Below are positions 16,281-27,218 of a stretch of DNA of 64,000 bases, piece by piece. The stretch's first letter is position 1; each line of letters starts with the position of its first letter. The DNA is from Buchnera aphidicola (Tetraneura ulmi). GTDB taxonomy: Bacteria; Pseudomonadota; Gammaproteobacteria; Enterobacterales; Enterobacteriaceae. Position numbers and translations under genes: made by a program. A model generated the notes under the pieces. That model searched no databases. It saw nothing but the letters and a program-made list of their open reading frames with translations, and had not been told where the DNA came from. Location: positions 100,308 through 164,307 of the forward strand of contig NZ_OZ060366.1 in assembly GCF_964058925.1 (NCBI RefSeq), read 5' to 3'.

Positions 16281-18728
16281 ATGAAATTTAGTGAAGAATG
16301 GCTTAGAGAATGGATTAATTATCCAAAAATAACAACTACAGAACTTTGTAACAAATTGTCTAATTGTGGTATAGAAATTGATTTTATTAAACCAATTTCT
16401 GGTAGTTTTTTTGGGGTAGTAGTAGGAAAAATAGTTAATGTTATTCCACATTGTAAATCAGAAAAATTATTTGTATATGAAGTTAATGTAGGATTAAGTA
16501 TTACTTATCAAGTAGTAAGTAGTTTTTCTAATATTACAAAAAATACGAGAATAGCAATAGCATTACGAGGATCAATATTACCTAAAAATGGTATTCGTAT
16601 TGATACAATTTTTTTAAAAGGAGTTCGATCAGAAGGAATTATTTGTTCTTTTTTAGATTTAGAAATAGAAAATAATAATAAAGAAGAAAAAATAAGGTTT
16701 TCTAATGATATTTCAGTAGGTACTGATGTTAGAAGATTATTTTCTAAATTTGATAAAATAATTTCTATTTCTATACCGCCAAATAGATCTGATTTGTTGT
16801 CTATTTTTGGAATTGCTAGAGAATTATATTTATTAAACGATAGTTTAAAATTTTCTAATTATAATATTAAAATTATAAAAAAAAAAATAGTAAACAAAAA
16901 TTTAAAAATAGAACTTTCCACTAATAATTTTTTTTCAATAAAATATATTGGTAGAATTATTAAGAATGTTAAAATTCAAAATCAGAATATTCCTTTTTTA
17001 ATAAGGGAAAGATTGCGTCAATCTTTTTCTTTTGTAGAAGAAGATGTTATAGAAAATATAATTAATTATATTATATTAGAATTTAATCAAATTATACATA
17101 TTTTTGATGCAGATAAAATTTCTTGTAAAAAAATATGTGTTAGAATGTCTAATTCTAATGATGTCTTTTTTTTTAAAAATAAAAAAATTAATATCACTGA
17201 TAATAATAGTGTTGTTATATCTAACGAAAATAATGAAATTTTATCTTTATATGGTATATTAACTTCTGATTTTGCTAAAGTCTCTTTAAATACAAGAAGT
17301 ATATTTTTAGGTTCTATGAATTTTTATAAGTTAAATAGTTTTGTTTTTTCTTTTAATCCAAAAATCGATATTAAAAATGATTTATTTATTCGTTTAAAAA
17401 AAGGATTAGATTATAAAATTCAAGAATTTGTTTTTGAATATACTACTAAATTTTTAATTGATTTATTAGGAGGTGAAGTTGTTGAAACAATAGTTGTTAA
17501 GAGATTAAAAAATCATTTTAATTCAAATTATATTTCTTTAAAATTTAGTAAAATTAATAAAATTTTAGGTTTTTTTATTGAAAAAGATAATATTACTAAT
17601 ATTTTATCTAGATTAGGATATAAAATAATTGAATATAAACAAGAAACTTGGTTTATAGAAGTTCCTACTTGGAGATTTGATATAAAAATTGAAGAGGATG
17701 TTATAGGAGATATTATAAGAATTTATAATTATGAAAGAATACCTTCTATAATATTAGAAAAAAGTTTTTTGTTTAATTCAAGTTTTCAATATTTAGATTC
17801 TTTTTTAGAACGAATAAGATTACTATTAGTAGATAAAGGATATCACGAAGTAATTACTTATAGTTTTATCAATCCAAAAATTCAAAAGATATTATTTCCA
17901 GACAAAAAAAATATATATATAGAAAACCCAATATCGTTTGAAATGTCTGTTATGAGATCAACTTTATGGGTTGGTTTATTGAATACTTTTTTATATAATG
18001 AAAGTAGACAAGTTAAAACGTCTCGTTTGTTTGAAATTGGAATGTGTTTTGATAAATTAAATGAAAAATGTAAAATTAAACAAAAAATTTTTATATCTGG
18101 ATTATTAAATGAATTTTGTAGTTCAATACATTGGAATAAGATTAAAAAAAGAAATGATTTCTATGATTTGAAAGGGGATATTGAATCTATTTTTGAAATA
18201 AATGGTTCTTTAGAAAATATTATTTTTAGAAAGGAAAAAATATCTTGTTTACATCCAGGAATGAGTGCTGGGATTTACGAATTAAATAATAGAATTGGTA
18301 GTATTGGAGTATTACATCCTAAAATACAAAGTAAATTAAATTTAAAAAATTCAGTTATTCTTTTTGAAATTTTTTGTTTAAAATTTATTAAAAAAAGAGA
18401 CAAAAAAATAAAAAATATATCAATTTTTCCGTCATCTCGTAGAGATATTTCTATTGTTGTTGATAAAGCTATACCAGTTTTTGATATTGTTAGATTTTGT
18501 AAAAAAAATGTCTCTAGTTATATTTTTTCTGTAGAGTTATTTGATGTTTATACAGGAAAAAATATTTCAATTGATAAAAAAAGTTTATCTTTAAGTTTTT
18601 TTTTACATAGTGAAGAAAAAACTCTAAAAGAAAAAGATATAAATAATATTATGAATTCTTGTATTTTAAAATTAAAAATAGAATTTCAAGCTGTTTTGAG
18701 AGATAGAATTTATGAGGGTGGTAACTAA
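16281..18728 (+). CDS. pheT: phenylalanyl-tRNA synthetase beta subunit, editing site degraded
   Basis: Structural and editing partner of PheS, 815 residues against 795 in E. coli. The order is the N-terminal region, the EMAP-II-like tRNA-binding domain (about 40-150), the B3/B4 editing domain (about 210-400), the B5 and class II-like core, and a C-terminal anticodon-binding FDX-ACB domain. The ends are well conserved ([22 protein letters not shown]). In B3/B4, the normally conserved GGEHSGV stretch reads TSDFAKV (328-334) and the DASHRYERGVDP stretch reads [13 protein letters not shown] (366-378). His273 in IHIFD remains. Editing of Tyr-tRNA-Phe is probably weak or lost; synthesis should be unaffected. 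It overlaps ihfA by 17 bases. Confidence 0.95.
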   Translation: MKFSEEWLREWINYPKITTTELCNKLSNCGIEIDFIKPISGSFFGVVVGKIVNVIPHCKSEKLFVYEVNVGLSITYQVVSSFSNITKNTRIAIALRGSILPKNGIRIDTIFLKGVRSEGIICSFLDLEIENNNKEEKIRFSNDISVGTDVRRLFSKFDKIISISIPPNRSDLLSIFGIARELYLLNDSLKFSNYNIKIIKKKIVNKNLKIELSTNNFFSIKYIGRIIKNVKIQNQNIPFLIRERLRQSFSFVEEDVIENIINYIILEFNQIIHIFDADKISCKKICVRMSNSNDVFFFKNKKINITDNNSVVISNENNEILSLYGILTSDFAKVSLNTRSIFLGSMNFYKLNSFVFSFNPKIDIKNDLFIRLKKGLDYKIQEFVFEYTTKFLIDLLGGEVVETIVVKRLKNHFNSNYISLKFSKINKILGFFIEKDNITNILSRLGYKIIEYKQETWFIEVPTWRFDIKIEEDVIGDIIRIYNYERIPSIILEKSFLFNSSFQYLDSFLERIRLLLVDKGYHEVITYSFINPKIQKILFPDKKNIYIENPISFEMSVMRSTLWVGLLNTFLYNESRQVKTSRLFEIGMCFDKLNEKCKIKQKIFISGLLNEFCSSIHWNKIKKRNDFYDLKGDIESIFEINGSLENIIFRKEKISCLHPGMSAGIYELNNRIGSIGVLHPKIQSKLNLKNSVILFEIFCLKFIKKRDKKIKNISIFPSSRRDISIVVDKAIPVFDIVRFCKKNVSSYIFSVELFDVYTGKNISIDKKSLSLSFFLHSEEKTLKEKDINNIMNSCILKLKIEFQAVLRDRIYEGGN

Positions 18729-19002
18729 ATCTAAAATATCAGAATTTTTATTTGAAAATTCTGAATTGAATAAAAGAGATGCAAAAGAATTAGTAGGATT
18801 ATTTTTTAAAGAAGTTATTTTTTCTTTAGAAAAAGGAGAATTTGTCAAGTTATCTGGATTTGGAAATTTTTTTTTAAGAGATAAAAAATCTAGGCCTGGA
18901 AGAAATCCTAAAACAGGAGAATTAGTTTCTATACAAGCTCGTAGAGTTGTAGTTTTCAGAGCAGGACAGAAATTAAAAAATAGAATTGAAAAAGTGTTTT
19001 AA
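18712..19002 (+). CDS. ihfA: integration host factor alpha subunit
   Basis: DNA-bending protein of the HU/IHF family, 96 residues. The match to E. coli IhfA is clear in [28 protein letters not shown] and the beta-arm [10 protein letters not shown] with the intercalating proline. The ATG at 18712 lies inside pheT, overlapping its last 17 bases in another frame, so the two are translationally linked as in E. coli. The C-terminus lacks the acidic tail of E. coli. Its partner IhfB is not in this window. It would serve chromosome organisation, since no phage or att site is present. Confidence 0.95.
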   Translation: MRVVTKSKISEFLFENSELNKRDAKELVGLFFKEVIFSLEKGEFVKLSGFGNFFLRDKKSRPGRNPKTGELVSIQARRVVVFRAGQKLKNRIEKVF

Positions 19003-19153
19003 AAATAATTATTTATTATTAAAAAAAAATTTGTTAACTATTTTTTTTATTAATTTTAGGTTATTTATTTTAAAAATTATTTAATTAATAATTAGATATT
19101 TAGATAAGAATTAAAATTATTTTTTATTTATTTTTTATTTTTTTTAAAATTAA

Positions 19154-20290
<1,137 letters not shown>

Positions 20291-20357
20291 AGTGAAATAT
20301 ATTTTTTAATTCTAAAAGGAGGATATTTTAAAAAACGTTTTATTTTTTATATTTTTA

Positions 20358-20395
20358 CCACTTTAGATTAGTTCTAGTGGCAAAAATATTTTTTT
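20358..20395 (+). terminator. rho-independent terminator of tgt
   Basis: CCACT-tt-AGA (20358-20367) pairs with TCT-AGTGG (20373-20380) around the loop TTAGT, with a two-base bulge. After a short A run come seven T (20389-20395). It lies between the convergent genes tgt and glyS. Confidence 0.6.
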
Positions 20396-20452
20396 ATTTT
20401 AAATTATTTTTAAAATAATGTTCAAAACGATTTTTTTTATATTAGATTTTTT

Positions 20453-22522
20453 TTAAAGAAGAGAAAAATCAGCAATATAAAAAAATAGTTTTTTAATTTT
20501 GTTTAGTAAGTTTAATCTATTATTTTTTATTTTTTTGTTTTTATCATTAATAATTGTAATTTTGAAAAAATCCTCTATTGGATTATTTAAATTAATTAGA
20601 TTAATAAGTATCTTATCGTGTTGTTGTGTTTTACATAAAAAATTAGTTTTTTTTTCTAAATCATTAGTTAAAGAAAATAATTTTTTTTCTTCTTTATTTT
20701 TAAATAAATTTTTATTAATTTTTTCTTCAATTTTAAATTTTGATTTTTTTAAGATATTAAATATTCTTTTGTATAAAGAAATTAATTTATTGTATTTTTT
20801 TTTTGTTTTTAAATTTGTGATAATTTTTATACAAGTATCAACGGTTATTGGATTTTTTGGTTTTGTGTTTAGTACGGATTTTATAATATTTGTTTCATAG
20901 CCTTTTTTTTTATACCAATCTAAATATCTATTAGAAAAAAAACAAATTAATTTTTTTTTAGATTCGTTACTATCATTTTTTTTAGAATATAATTTAAATG
21001 ATGTTTTAATTATTTCTTCTAAATTTATTTTCATTTTTTTTTTTATCATGATTCGGATTATTCCTATTGCTGCTCTTCTTAAAGCAAACGGATCTTTTTC
21101 AGCAGAAGGGTATTTTTTTAAATAAAACATACCTGTTAATAAATCAATTTTATCTGATATAGATAAGATAGATCCTATTTTACTAGTTGGTAAATTATCT
21201 TTCAAAAATGATGGACTATATTGTTCTTTAATAGAAATAGCAATTTCTTGTTCTATCCCTTCATTTAATGCATAACTCATTCCAATTATTCCTTGTAGTT
21301 CTGGATAAGTTTTTACCATATTACTAATTAAATCACATTTAGAAATAATAGCTGCAAAAGTAGTTTTTTTTGTTAAAACTGGTTCTATTTTGTTAGAAAT
21401 ATATTCAGATATCTTTTTTATTCTATTTGTTTTATCGAACATATTTCCTAGTTTTTTTTCAAAATTAACTTTTTTTAATAAAGGTAATCTATCTTTTAAT
21501 TTATATTTTTGGTCTTTTTTAAAGAAAAAATATGCATCTGATAATCGTGAATTTAGAACTTTTTCATGATCTTTAATAATTTTATTTTCTTCTAAAGATT
21601 TAATATTACTTACAAAAATAAAAAATTTTGTAATTTTGTTATTTTTTTTAAATATTGGAAAGTATTTTTGTTCTTTTTCTATAGTGTATATGATTATTTC
21701 TTTTGGTAAAATTAAAAATTTTTTTTTAAAATTAGCCATTTTTACAATTGGATATTCCACTAATGATGTTATTTCTTCAAGCAGTTTTTCGTTAATTTTT
21801 AATTTTCCATTTATTTTTTTGTTGATAATTTTTATTTTATTTAGAATAATTTCTTTTCTTTCTTTTAAACATGGGATTACTTTTCCTATTTTTATTAATT
21901 TTTCTGGATATTCAGATGCTTGTTTAATTGATATTTTTTGTTTTCCTAAAGATCTATGACCCATTATAACTCTTGAAGAACGAATTGAAAAAATATTACA
22001 TGGAATTATTGTCTTATCTAGAATTATAGCAATGTTTCTTATTGGTCTAAAAAATTTTTGATTAGTTTCATTCCATCTCATTAGTTTTCCAAACGAAATT
22101 TTTTCAATAATTTTTTTTATGATCGGAATTAATAGTATTTGAATTTTTTTTCTTTTTTTAATTTTTCTATATGCTATCCACTCTCCAAAATTGTTTTTTA
22201 AACGAAATGTTTGTTCTATTTTTATTCCAATTTTTTTAGTCCAAGATAAAGCAGATAGGGTTGGTATTTTTTTATTATCAAAAGAATTAGAAATAGAAGG
22301 TCCTTTTTCTATGATTTCCATTTTTTTATTTTTCAAAAATAATTTTTCTACTTTTATAGACAGCCTTCTAGATGTAGCAAATGAATAAATTTTTTTGAAA
22401 TCGATATTTTTTAAATTAAGTTCTTTTTTAAAGTATTCAAAAAATAATTTAGATATTTTATGTAATTTTTTTGCAGGTAAATCTTCGGTTCCTAATTCTA
22501 TAAGTAATGTTTTTTTTTTCAT
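20453..22522 (-). CDS. glyS: glycyl-tRNA synthetase beta subunit
   Basis: Large subunit of the bacterial alpha2-beta2 GlyRS, needed for tRNA recognition. At 689 residues it equals the E. coli length. The N-terminus TLLIELGTEDLPAKKL and the internal KIGSILSISDKIDLLTGMF (HD-like region) followed by DPFALRRAA are typical. The C-terminal quarter is rich in Lys and Ile and poorly conserved, as expected from AT bias. It follows glyQ by 29 bases on the minus strand and is surely cotranscribed with it. Confidence 0.96.
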   Translation of the reverse strand: MKKKTLLIELGTEDLPAKKLHKISKLFFEYFKKELNLKNIDFKKIYSFATSRRLSIKVEKLFLKNKKMEIIEKGPSISNSFDNKKIPTLSALSWTKKIGIKIEQTFRLKNNFGEWIAYRKIKKRKKIQILLIPIIKKIIEKISFGKLMRWNETNQKFFRPIRNIAIILDKTIIPCNIFSIRSSRVIMGHRSLGKQKISIKQASEYPEKLIKIGKVIPCLKERKEIILNKIKIINKKINGKLKINEKLLEEITSLVEYPIVKMANFKKKFLILPKEIIIYTIEKEQKYFPIFKKNNKITKFFIFVSNIKSLEENKIIKDHEKVLNSRLSDAYFFFKKDQKYKLKDRLPLLKKVNFEKKLGNMFDKTNRIKKISEYISNKIEPVLTKKTTFAAIISKCDLISNMVKTYPELQGIIGMSYALNEGIEQEIAISIKEQYSPSFLKDNLPTSKIGSILSISDKIDLLTGMFYLKKYPSAEKDPFALRRAAIGIIRIMIKKKMKINLEEIIKTSFKLYSKKNDSNESKKKLICFFSNRYLDWYKKKGYETNIIKSVLNTKPKNPITVDTCIKIITNLKTKKKYNKLISLYKRIFNILKKSKFKIEEKINKNLFKNKEEKKLFSLTNDLEKKTNFLCKTQQHDKILINLINLNNPIEDFFKITIINDKNKKIKNNRLNLLNKIKKLFFYIADFSLL

Positions 22523-22551
22523 AATTTTATGATATATAAAGTTATATAATT

Positions 22552-23427
22552 TTAATAATGTTGTTTATTTTTTAAATATGATTTAGCTATTTTTTTTGTT
22601 ATTTCTTTAATTTTTAATATATAGTTTTGTCTTTCAGTAATTGAAATTGCTTGTCTCGATTCTAATAAGTTAAATATATGATTAGCATGTAATATTAATT
22701 CATATGCTGGAAATAGTAATTTTTTTTCAATCATTAATTCTGCTTCTATTAAATTTTTTTTAAATATTTCAATGAGAAATTCGATAGTTGCAAATTCAAA
22801 GTTATATTTAGAATGTTCTACTTCATTTCTTAAAAAAAGTTTTCCGTATGTAATTGTTTGTAAATAATTTTTTGACCAAATTAATTCATAAACATTTTTT
22901 TTATTTTGTATGTGTGCTACTATACGTTCTAGACCGTATGTTATTTCTATAGTTATTGGATAACAATCTAAACTTCCCATTTGTTGAAAATAGGTTATTT
23001 GTGTAATTTCTAATCCATTCAACCAAATTTCCCATCCCATACCCCAAGCTCCTAAAGTTGGATTTTTCCAATCGTCTTCTATAAATTGTATATCGTGTAT
23101 TGAATTATCAATATTTAATTTTTTAAGTGAATTTAAATATATATCTAATATATTTTTAGGAACTGGTTTGATAAGTACTTGAAATTGATAATAGTGTTGT
23201 AATCTATTCGATGATTTTCCAAATCTACCATCATTAGGTCTTCTAGAAGCTTGTAGAAAAGCAATAGATATAGGTTTTGAATCTATTGTTCCAAAAAAGC
23301 TATTTGGGTGAAATGTAGCAGCTCCAACGGGTAAATCTGTTGGTTGAATAATTGCGCAACCTATTTTTGACCAATATTTTTGTAATGTAAAAATGACTTC
23401 TTGAAAACTTTTTTCTGTATTTTTCAT
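22552..23427 (-). CDS. glyQ: glycyl-tRNA synthetase alpha subunit
   Basis: Catalytic subunit of GlyRS, making glycyl-adenylate and Gly-tRNA. It has 291 residues against about 303, with the conserved core SRRPNDGRFGKSSNRLQHYYQFQV (written here only in part: RRPNDGRFG and NRLQHYYQFQV), PTLGAWGMGWEIW and ITYGLER. I chose the ATG at 23427 over the in-frame TTG at 23442 because it aligns best with MQKFDTRTF. No Shine-Dalgarno is obvious. The C-terminal end is about ten residues shorter than in E. coli. The 262-bp region to nfo holds the divergent promoters, which I cannot pin down. Confidence 0.95.
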   Translation of the reverse strand: MKNTEKSFQEVIFTLQKYWSKIGCAIIQPTDLPVGAATFHPNSFFGTIDSKPISIAFLQASRRPNDGRFGKSSNRLQHYYQFQVLIKPVPKNILDIYLNSLKKLNIDNSIHDIQFIEDDWKNPTLGAWGMGWEIWLNGLEITQITYFQQMGSLDCYPITIEITYGLERIVAHIQNKKNVYELIWSKNYLQTITYGKLFLRNEVEHSKYNFEFATIEFLIEIFKKNLIEAELMIEKKLLFPAYELILHANHIFNLLESRQAISITERQNYILKIKEITKKIAKSYLKNKQHY

Positions 23428-23689
23428 TTTTTTTTGAATCAATATTTTGTTTTTTTATATGTTTAATTTAAAGATCATTAAAATAATATTTTTAGAAAAT
23501 AAATAAAAAAAATATTTAAAAAAATTAATTATTTATATTTTAGAAGTATATTTTTTTCTTTAAAATATAGATTATACTTAGTATTTTATAAAAAGTAATT
23601 TATATTCATATATTTTAAAAATTATTTTCATAAAAATTTATTTTTTAAAGTTATATAATTATTTATTTCCATAATACAGGAATTTTTAG

Positions 23690-24541
23690 ATGCGATATAT
23701 AGGTGCTCATGTAAGTGCTTTAGGTGGTGTAGGTCAATCTGTTATTCGCGCTTCTAATATTAAAGCAAATGCATTTTCTTTTTTTACGAAAAATCAAAGA
23801 CGTTGGAAATCTTTATCAATGAAAGTTGATGAGATTAATAATTTTAAAAATTTATGTAAAGAACATAACTTTTCGTATGATTATATTTTGCCTCATGCTA
23901 GTTATTTAATTAATCTTGGACATCCTAATAAGGATTTATTAAAAAAATCAAGAGAGTCTTTTATCGACGAAATTAAAAGATGTCAGTTATTAAATTTACG
24001 TTTTATAAATTTTCATCCAGGAAATCATTTGTATAGAATTAGTGAAGATTTATGTTTACAAAACGTTTCAGATTCTATTAATATAGCTATTCAATCTACA
24101 GAAAAAATCATTTTAGTAATTGAGAATACCGCAGGTCAGGGAAGTAGTATTGGTTATCGTTTTGAACATTTAGCAAAAATTATAGATAAAGTAGAAGATA
24201 AATCAAGAATTGGAGTTTGTTTGGATACTTGTCATTTATTTGCTTCAGGATATGAATTGAGAATAAAAGAATCATTCGATTCTACTTTTAAAAAATTTGA
24301 AAAAATTATAGGATTTCAGTTTTTATTTGCAATGCATTTAAATGATTCTAAAAAAGAATTGAATTCTCGTGTTGATAGACACGAAAATTTAGGAAAAGGT
24401 AAAATAGGTTATGAATGTTTTTCATGGATTATAAAAGATTATAGATTTTGTAGTATCCCATTGATATTAGAAACTCCTAATCATGATCATTGGGAAAAAG
24501 AAATATTTTGGTTACGTTCTAAGAATAATTTTTATACATAA
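23690..24541 (+). CDS. nfo: endonuclease IV
   Basis: AP endonuclease and 3'-repair diesterase with three zinc ions in a TIM barrel. It has 283 residues against 285. The N-terminus MRYIGAHVSALGGV, the metal ligands in FHPGNH, VIENTAGQGS, VCLDTCHLFASGY, MHLNDSK and the H-D-R-H-E-N-L-G-K-G stretch are all present, so it should be active. CAGGA lies a dozen bases before the ATG. With Nth it forms the retained base-excision pair of the window. rplY follows after 57 bases. Confidence 0.97.
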   Translation: MRYIGAHVSALGGVGQSVIRASNIKANAFSFFTKNQRRWKSLSMKVDEINNFKNLCKEHNFSYDYILPHASYLINLGHPNKDLLKKSRESFIDEIKRCQLLNLRFINFHPGNHLYRISEDLCLQNVSDSINIAIQSTEKIILVIENTAGQGSSIGYRFEHLAKIIDKVEDKSRIGVCLDTCHLFASGYELRIKESFDSTFKKFEKIIGFQFLFAMHLNDSKKELNSRVDRHENLGKGKIGYECFSWIIKDYRFCSIPLILETPNHDHWEKEIFWLRSKNNFYT

Positions 24542-24598
24542 TCATCATTTCATATAATGAATGTATATTTTTTTTACTTTGATACAGGATTGTAGTTT

Positions 24599-24886
24599 AT
24601 GATTGAGATAATAGCAGAAATTAGAAAAAAATTTGGTAGTAAAATAAGTCGAAGAATTAGAAAAAATAACAAGTTACCTGCTATAGTTTATGGTAAGAAT
24701 AACAAAACGTTTGGAGTTGAAGTAGAACATGATAAGTTTATAAATTGTTTTAGAAGTAAAAATTTTTATATTCAAGATATAATATTAATTGTAGAAAATA
24801 AAAAATATTTAGTTAAAATAAAGAATTTAGATTGGCATGCTTTTAAAACAAAAATTTTACATGTAGATTTTCATTTAAAAGATTAA
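24599..24886 (+). CDS. rplY: 50S ribosomal protein bL25 (short form)
   Basis: Binds 5S rRNA in the central protuberance. The protein has 95 residues, the short form of gammaproteobacteria (94 in E. coli) without the CTC domain. Recognisable parts are the basic start with GSKISRRIRKNNKLPAIVYG and the end VKIKNLDWHAFKTKILHVDFH. An AGGA lies about twelve bases before the ATG. A long hairpin follows the gene. Confidence 0.96.
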   Translation: MIEIIAEIRKKFGSKISRRIRKNNKLPAIVYGKNNKTFGVEVEHDKFINCFRSKNFYIQDIILIVENKKYLVKIKNLDWHAFKTKILHVDFHLKD

Positions 24887-24946
24887 TTTTTTTTAATTAT
24901 TAATTTTTTATAAAAATTATATTTATGAATTTCTTTTAAGGATAAA

Positions 24947-24987
24947 ATTGTTACTGTAGATTCTAAAATAATAGATTCAGTAACAAT
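24947..24987 (+). other. inverted repeat downstream of rplY
   Basis: ATTGTTACTG (24947-24956) and CAGTAACAAT (24978-24987) are exact reverse complements, separated by 21 bases that hold two direct copies of TAGATT. No T run follows directly. It may end or stabilise the rplY transcript; a protein-binding site is also possible. The two arms are unusually rich in G and C for a spacer here. Confidence 0.5.
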
Positions 24988-25139
24988 CTTAATTAAAAAT
25001 ATAAATTTTTAAACTTAGATATTTTTTTAAATTTTAAAAAATATTTATTTTTTTTATTTTAACAACAAAGAATTTTTAATTTTTATTAGTAACATATTCA
25101 TAAAATTAGTAATATTTTTTTTGAATATATAAAAATTTT

Positions 25140-25769
25140 TTAAAAAAAATTTTTATTTTTTATATATTTTATTATAGTTAATATAGAAAAAAAAACTACT
25201 ATAAATAAAAAAAATTTATTTATTAATTGAATATTTATTGAATTTTTTTTAATTATTTTGTTTATGTTGTTAATAGTAATTTCTGTAAATATTCCTGGGA
25301 TTAGATATAGTGGAGGCCAAACTAAACATCCTATCAAATTGGGGAATATAATTTTTTTTAATGGTAAATTTAGTGTTCCCGCTATAATTGGAACAAATGG
25401 TCTAATTGGTCCAATAAGTTTCCCAATAAATATTGTTATAAAACAATATTTTAAAAGTGATTTTTTTATTTTTTCTATTAAAGAAATGTTTTTTTTAAAT
25501 ATTTTTAAATTATAAATCTGACATTTACATTTATATCCAATATAATAAGAGATCCAATCTCCAAGTATACATCCTATAAATCCGCATATCCAGGCAGAAT
25601 AAAAGTTTATTTTTCCGTTTCCTATGAACGTTCCAAATAATGACATTAATATTAGTCCAGGTAGGATTAAACCAATAATAGCTAGAGATTCTAAGAATGA
25701 AACTATTGTTATAGTTAGTAATAAATATTTTGGATTTATTGTAAGTATGTAATTTGATAAAAATTCCAT
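25140..25769 (-). CDS. yabI: DedA-family membrane protein, YabI-like
   Basis: DedA proteins are polytopic inner-membrane proteins recently linked to undecaprenyl-phosphate flipping and proton-dependent membrane homeostasis. The 209 residues show the family pattern: FLESLAIIGLILPG (24-37), a GD-containing turn in FIGCILGDWISYYIGYK (partly), and the signature GPIRPFVPIIAG with its key arginine. Four to five hydrophobic segments are visible. E. coli YabI is about 45 residues longer at the C-terminus. Buchnera carries this gene between rplY and surA/ksgA, which is why I prefer yabI over other DedA names. Exact substrate is unknown. Confidence 0.85.
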   Translation of the reverse strand: MEFLSNYILTINPKYLLLTITIVSFLESLAIIGLILPGLILMSLFGTFIGNGKINFYSAWICGFIGCILGDWISYYIGYKCKCQIYNLKIFKKNISLIEKIKKSLLKYCFITIFIGKLIGPIRPFVPIIAGTLNLPLKKIIFPNLIGCLVWPPLYLIPGIFTEITINNINKIIKKNSINIQLINKFFLFIVVFFSILTIIKYIKNKNFF

Positions 25770-26312
25770 ATTTTCTCTTTATTATTAATAATAATATATT
25801 TTTTTATTTTTCATAAAAATTAGGTTTTGTAAAAAATAGTTTTTGATATTTAAAATTTTATTTATAAAATTTTTTTTATATAGCCATAATAGTTTTAACA
25901 TTATCTATGTTAAAATTAAAAAAATTTTTTTTTGAAATTATAAATAATTTTATTATACAATAATTTTCTTTTTATTACTTTTATAAAAAAATATTTTTTA
26001 TATATATAAATTAATATTTTTAATGATATATTTTTTTATTTTTAATAATAAATTAAAATATAGAAATTAAAATCTAAGTACTTAAATTTTAAATTTAAAT
26101 TATTTATTTATTTTTTTTATCTTTTTATAAAAAATATTTTTATTTTTTTTATATATTTTTTAAAAAACTACATCATTGGTTGTTTAAATTATAAATATTT
26201 TTATAAATTGTGTATTTAAAAAAAAAATTTTTATTTTAAAAAATAGAAGAAATTGAATTTGTAGTTCATTTTTGTTATAAAAATCTTATTAAAACTATAA
26301 AAAAAAATAAAA
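25770..26312. other. spacer between divergent yabI and rsmA
   Basis: Over 540 bases of nearly pure A/T with no frame worth reporting. In Buchnera relatives surA lies here; I see no remnant of it. The divergent promoters of yabI and rsmA must be inside, but no hexamer pair stands out. Confidence 0.6.
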
Positions 26313-27152
26313 ATGAAAGATAAAAAAAATTATTTTGGTCATAGAATATCTAAGAGTTTAGGACAACATTTTCTAGAAGATGATTTTTTTATTAAAAATA
26401 TTATCAATTTTATTAATCCTAAACCAAAAGAAATTATGTTTGAAATTGGTCCTGGAATGGGTGCTTTAACTAAGCCTATATTATTATTAAATGATAATTT
26501 ATCAGTAATAGAAATAGATAAAAATTTAGTTAATTTTTTAAAAAAAAATATAGTTAATAAAAGATTCAACATTTTTTTACAGGATGTATTGAAGTTTAAT
26601 TTCAGAACTTTTTTTTCTGAAAATAAAAAAATAAGAATATTTGGAAATTTACCTTTTAACATTTCTAATAAAATAATTTTTTATTTAATGATTTTTAAAG
26701 ATATTTTTTTTGATTTACATTTTTTATTACAAAAAGAAGTAGTGCAACGCTTATGTGCTATTCCGGATACAAAAGAATATGGTCGGTTAAGTGTTTTAAT
26801 ACAATATCATTTTAACGTTACATCATTATTTGATATACCTCCTACATCGTTTTTTCCTCTTCCAAAAGTACATTCTTCGTTTGTTAGGTTAATTCCTAAT
26901 AAATTTCCACCAATTCTTTTAAGAGAAACTTATTATTTAAATTCAATTACAAAATTAGCTTTTTCTCAAAGGAGAAAAATTATTAAAAATAGTTTAAGTG
27001 GTTTATTTTCAGAAAATGAATTTTTAAAAATGAATATTTCTCCATTTTTAAGAGCAGAAAATTTAAATTTATTAGATTATTGTAGATTATCTAAATATTT
27101 GTCTTCGAAAAGATCTTGTTTACATACAAATGAACAAAAAAATGAATATTAG
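26313..27152 (+). CDS. rsmA: 16S rRNA adenine dimethyltransferase
   Basis: Dimethylates A1518 and A1519 in the 3' hairpin of 16S rRNA (KsgA). It has 279 residues against 273. The order SLGQHFLEDDFF, the SAM motif FEIGPGMGALT, the acidic VIEIDKN, and the catalytic motif IV NLPFNIS (NLPYNIS in E. coli; aromatic kept) are seen. The C-terminal RRKIIKNSL stretch binds rRNA. There is no obvious Shine-Dalgarno; the ATG follows an A-rich leader. apaG, which separates rsmA and apaH in E. coli, is absent. Confidence 0.96.
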   Translation: MKDKKNYFGHRISKSLGQHFLEDDFFIKNIINFINPKPKEIMFEIGPGMGALTKPILLLNDNLSVIEIDKNLVNFLKKNIVNKRFNIFLQDVLKFNFRTFFSENKKIRIFGNLPFNISNKIIFYLMIFKDIFFDLHFLLQKEVVQRLCAIPDTKEYGRLSVLIQYHFNVTSLFDIPPTSFFPLPKVHSSFVRLIPNKFPPILLRETYYLNSITKLAFSQRRKIIKNSLSGLFSENEFLKMNISPFLRAENLNLLDYCRLSKYLSSKRSCLHTNEQKNEY

Positions 27153-27218
27153 TGCAAAAAATTTTTATGGTTTTAAATTTTTTTTATTAATACATAACCT
27201 GTGAGAAAAAAAATAAAT

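Noticed and set aside
20499-20900. 133-codon plus-strand frame opposite glyS
   Set aside because: It is a low-complexity Phe/Leu-rich shadow of the Lys/Ile-rich glyS coding strand; the same holds for similar frames opposite tilS, ileS, rsmA and folC.
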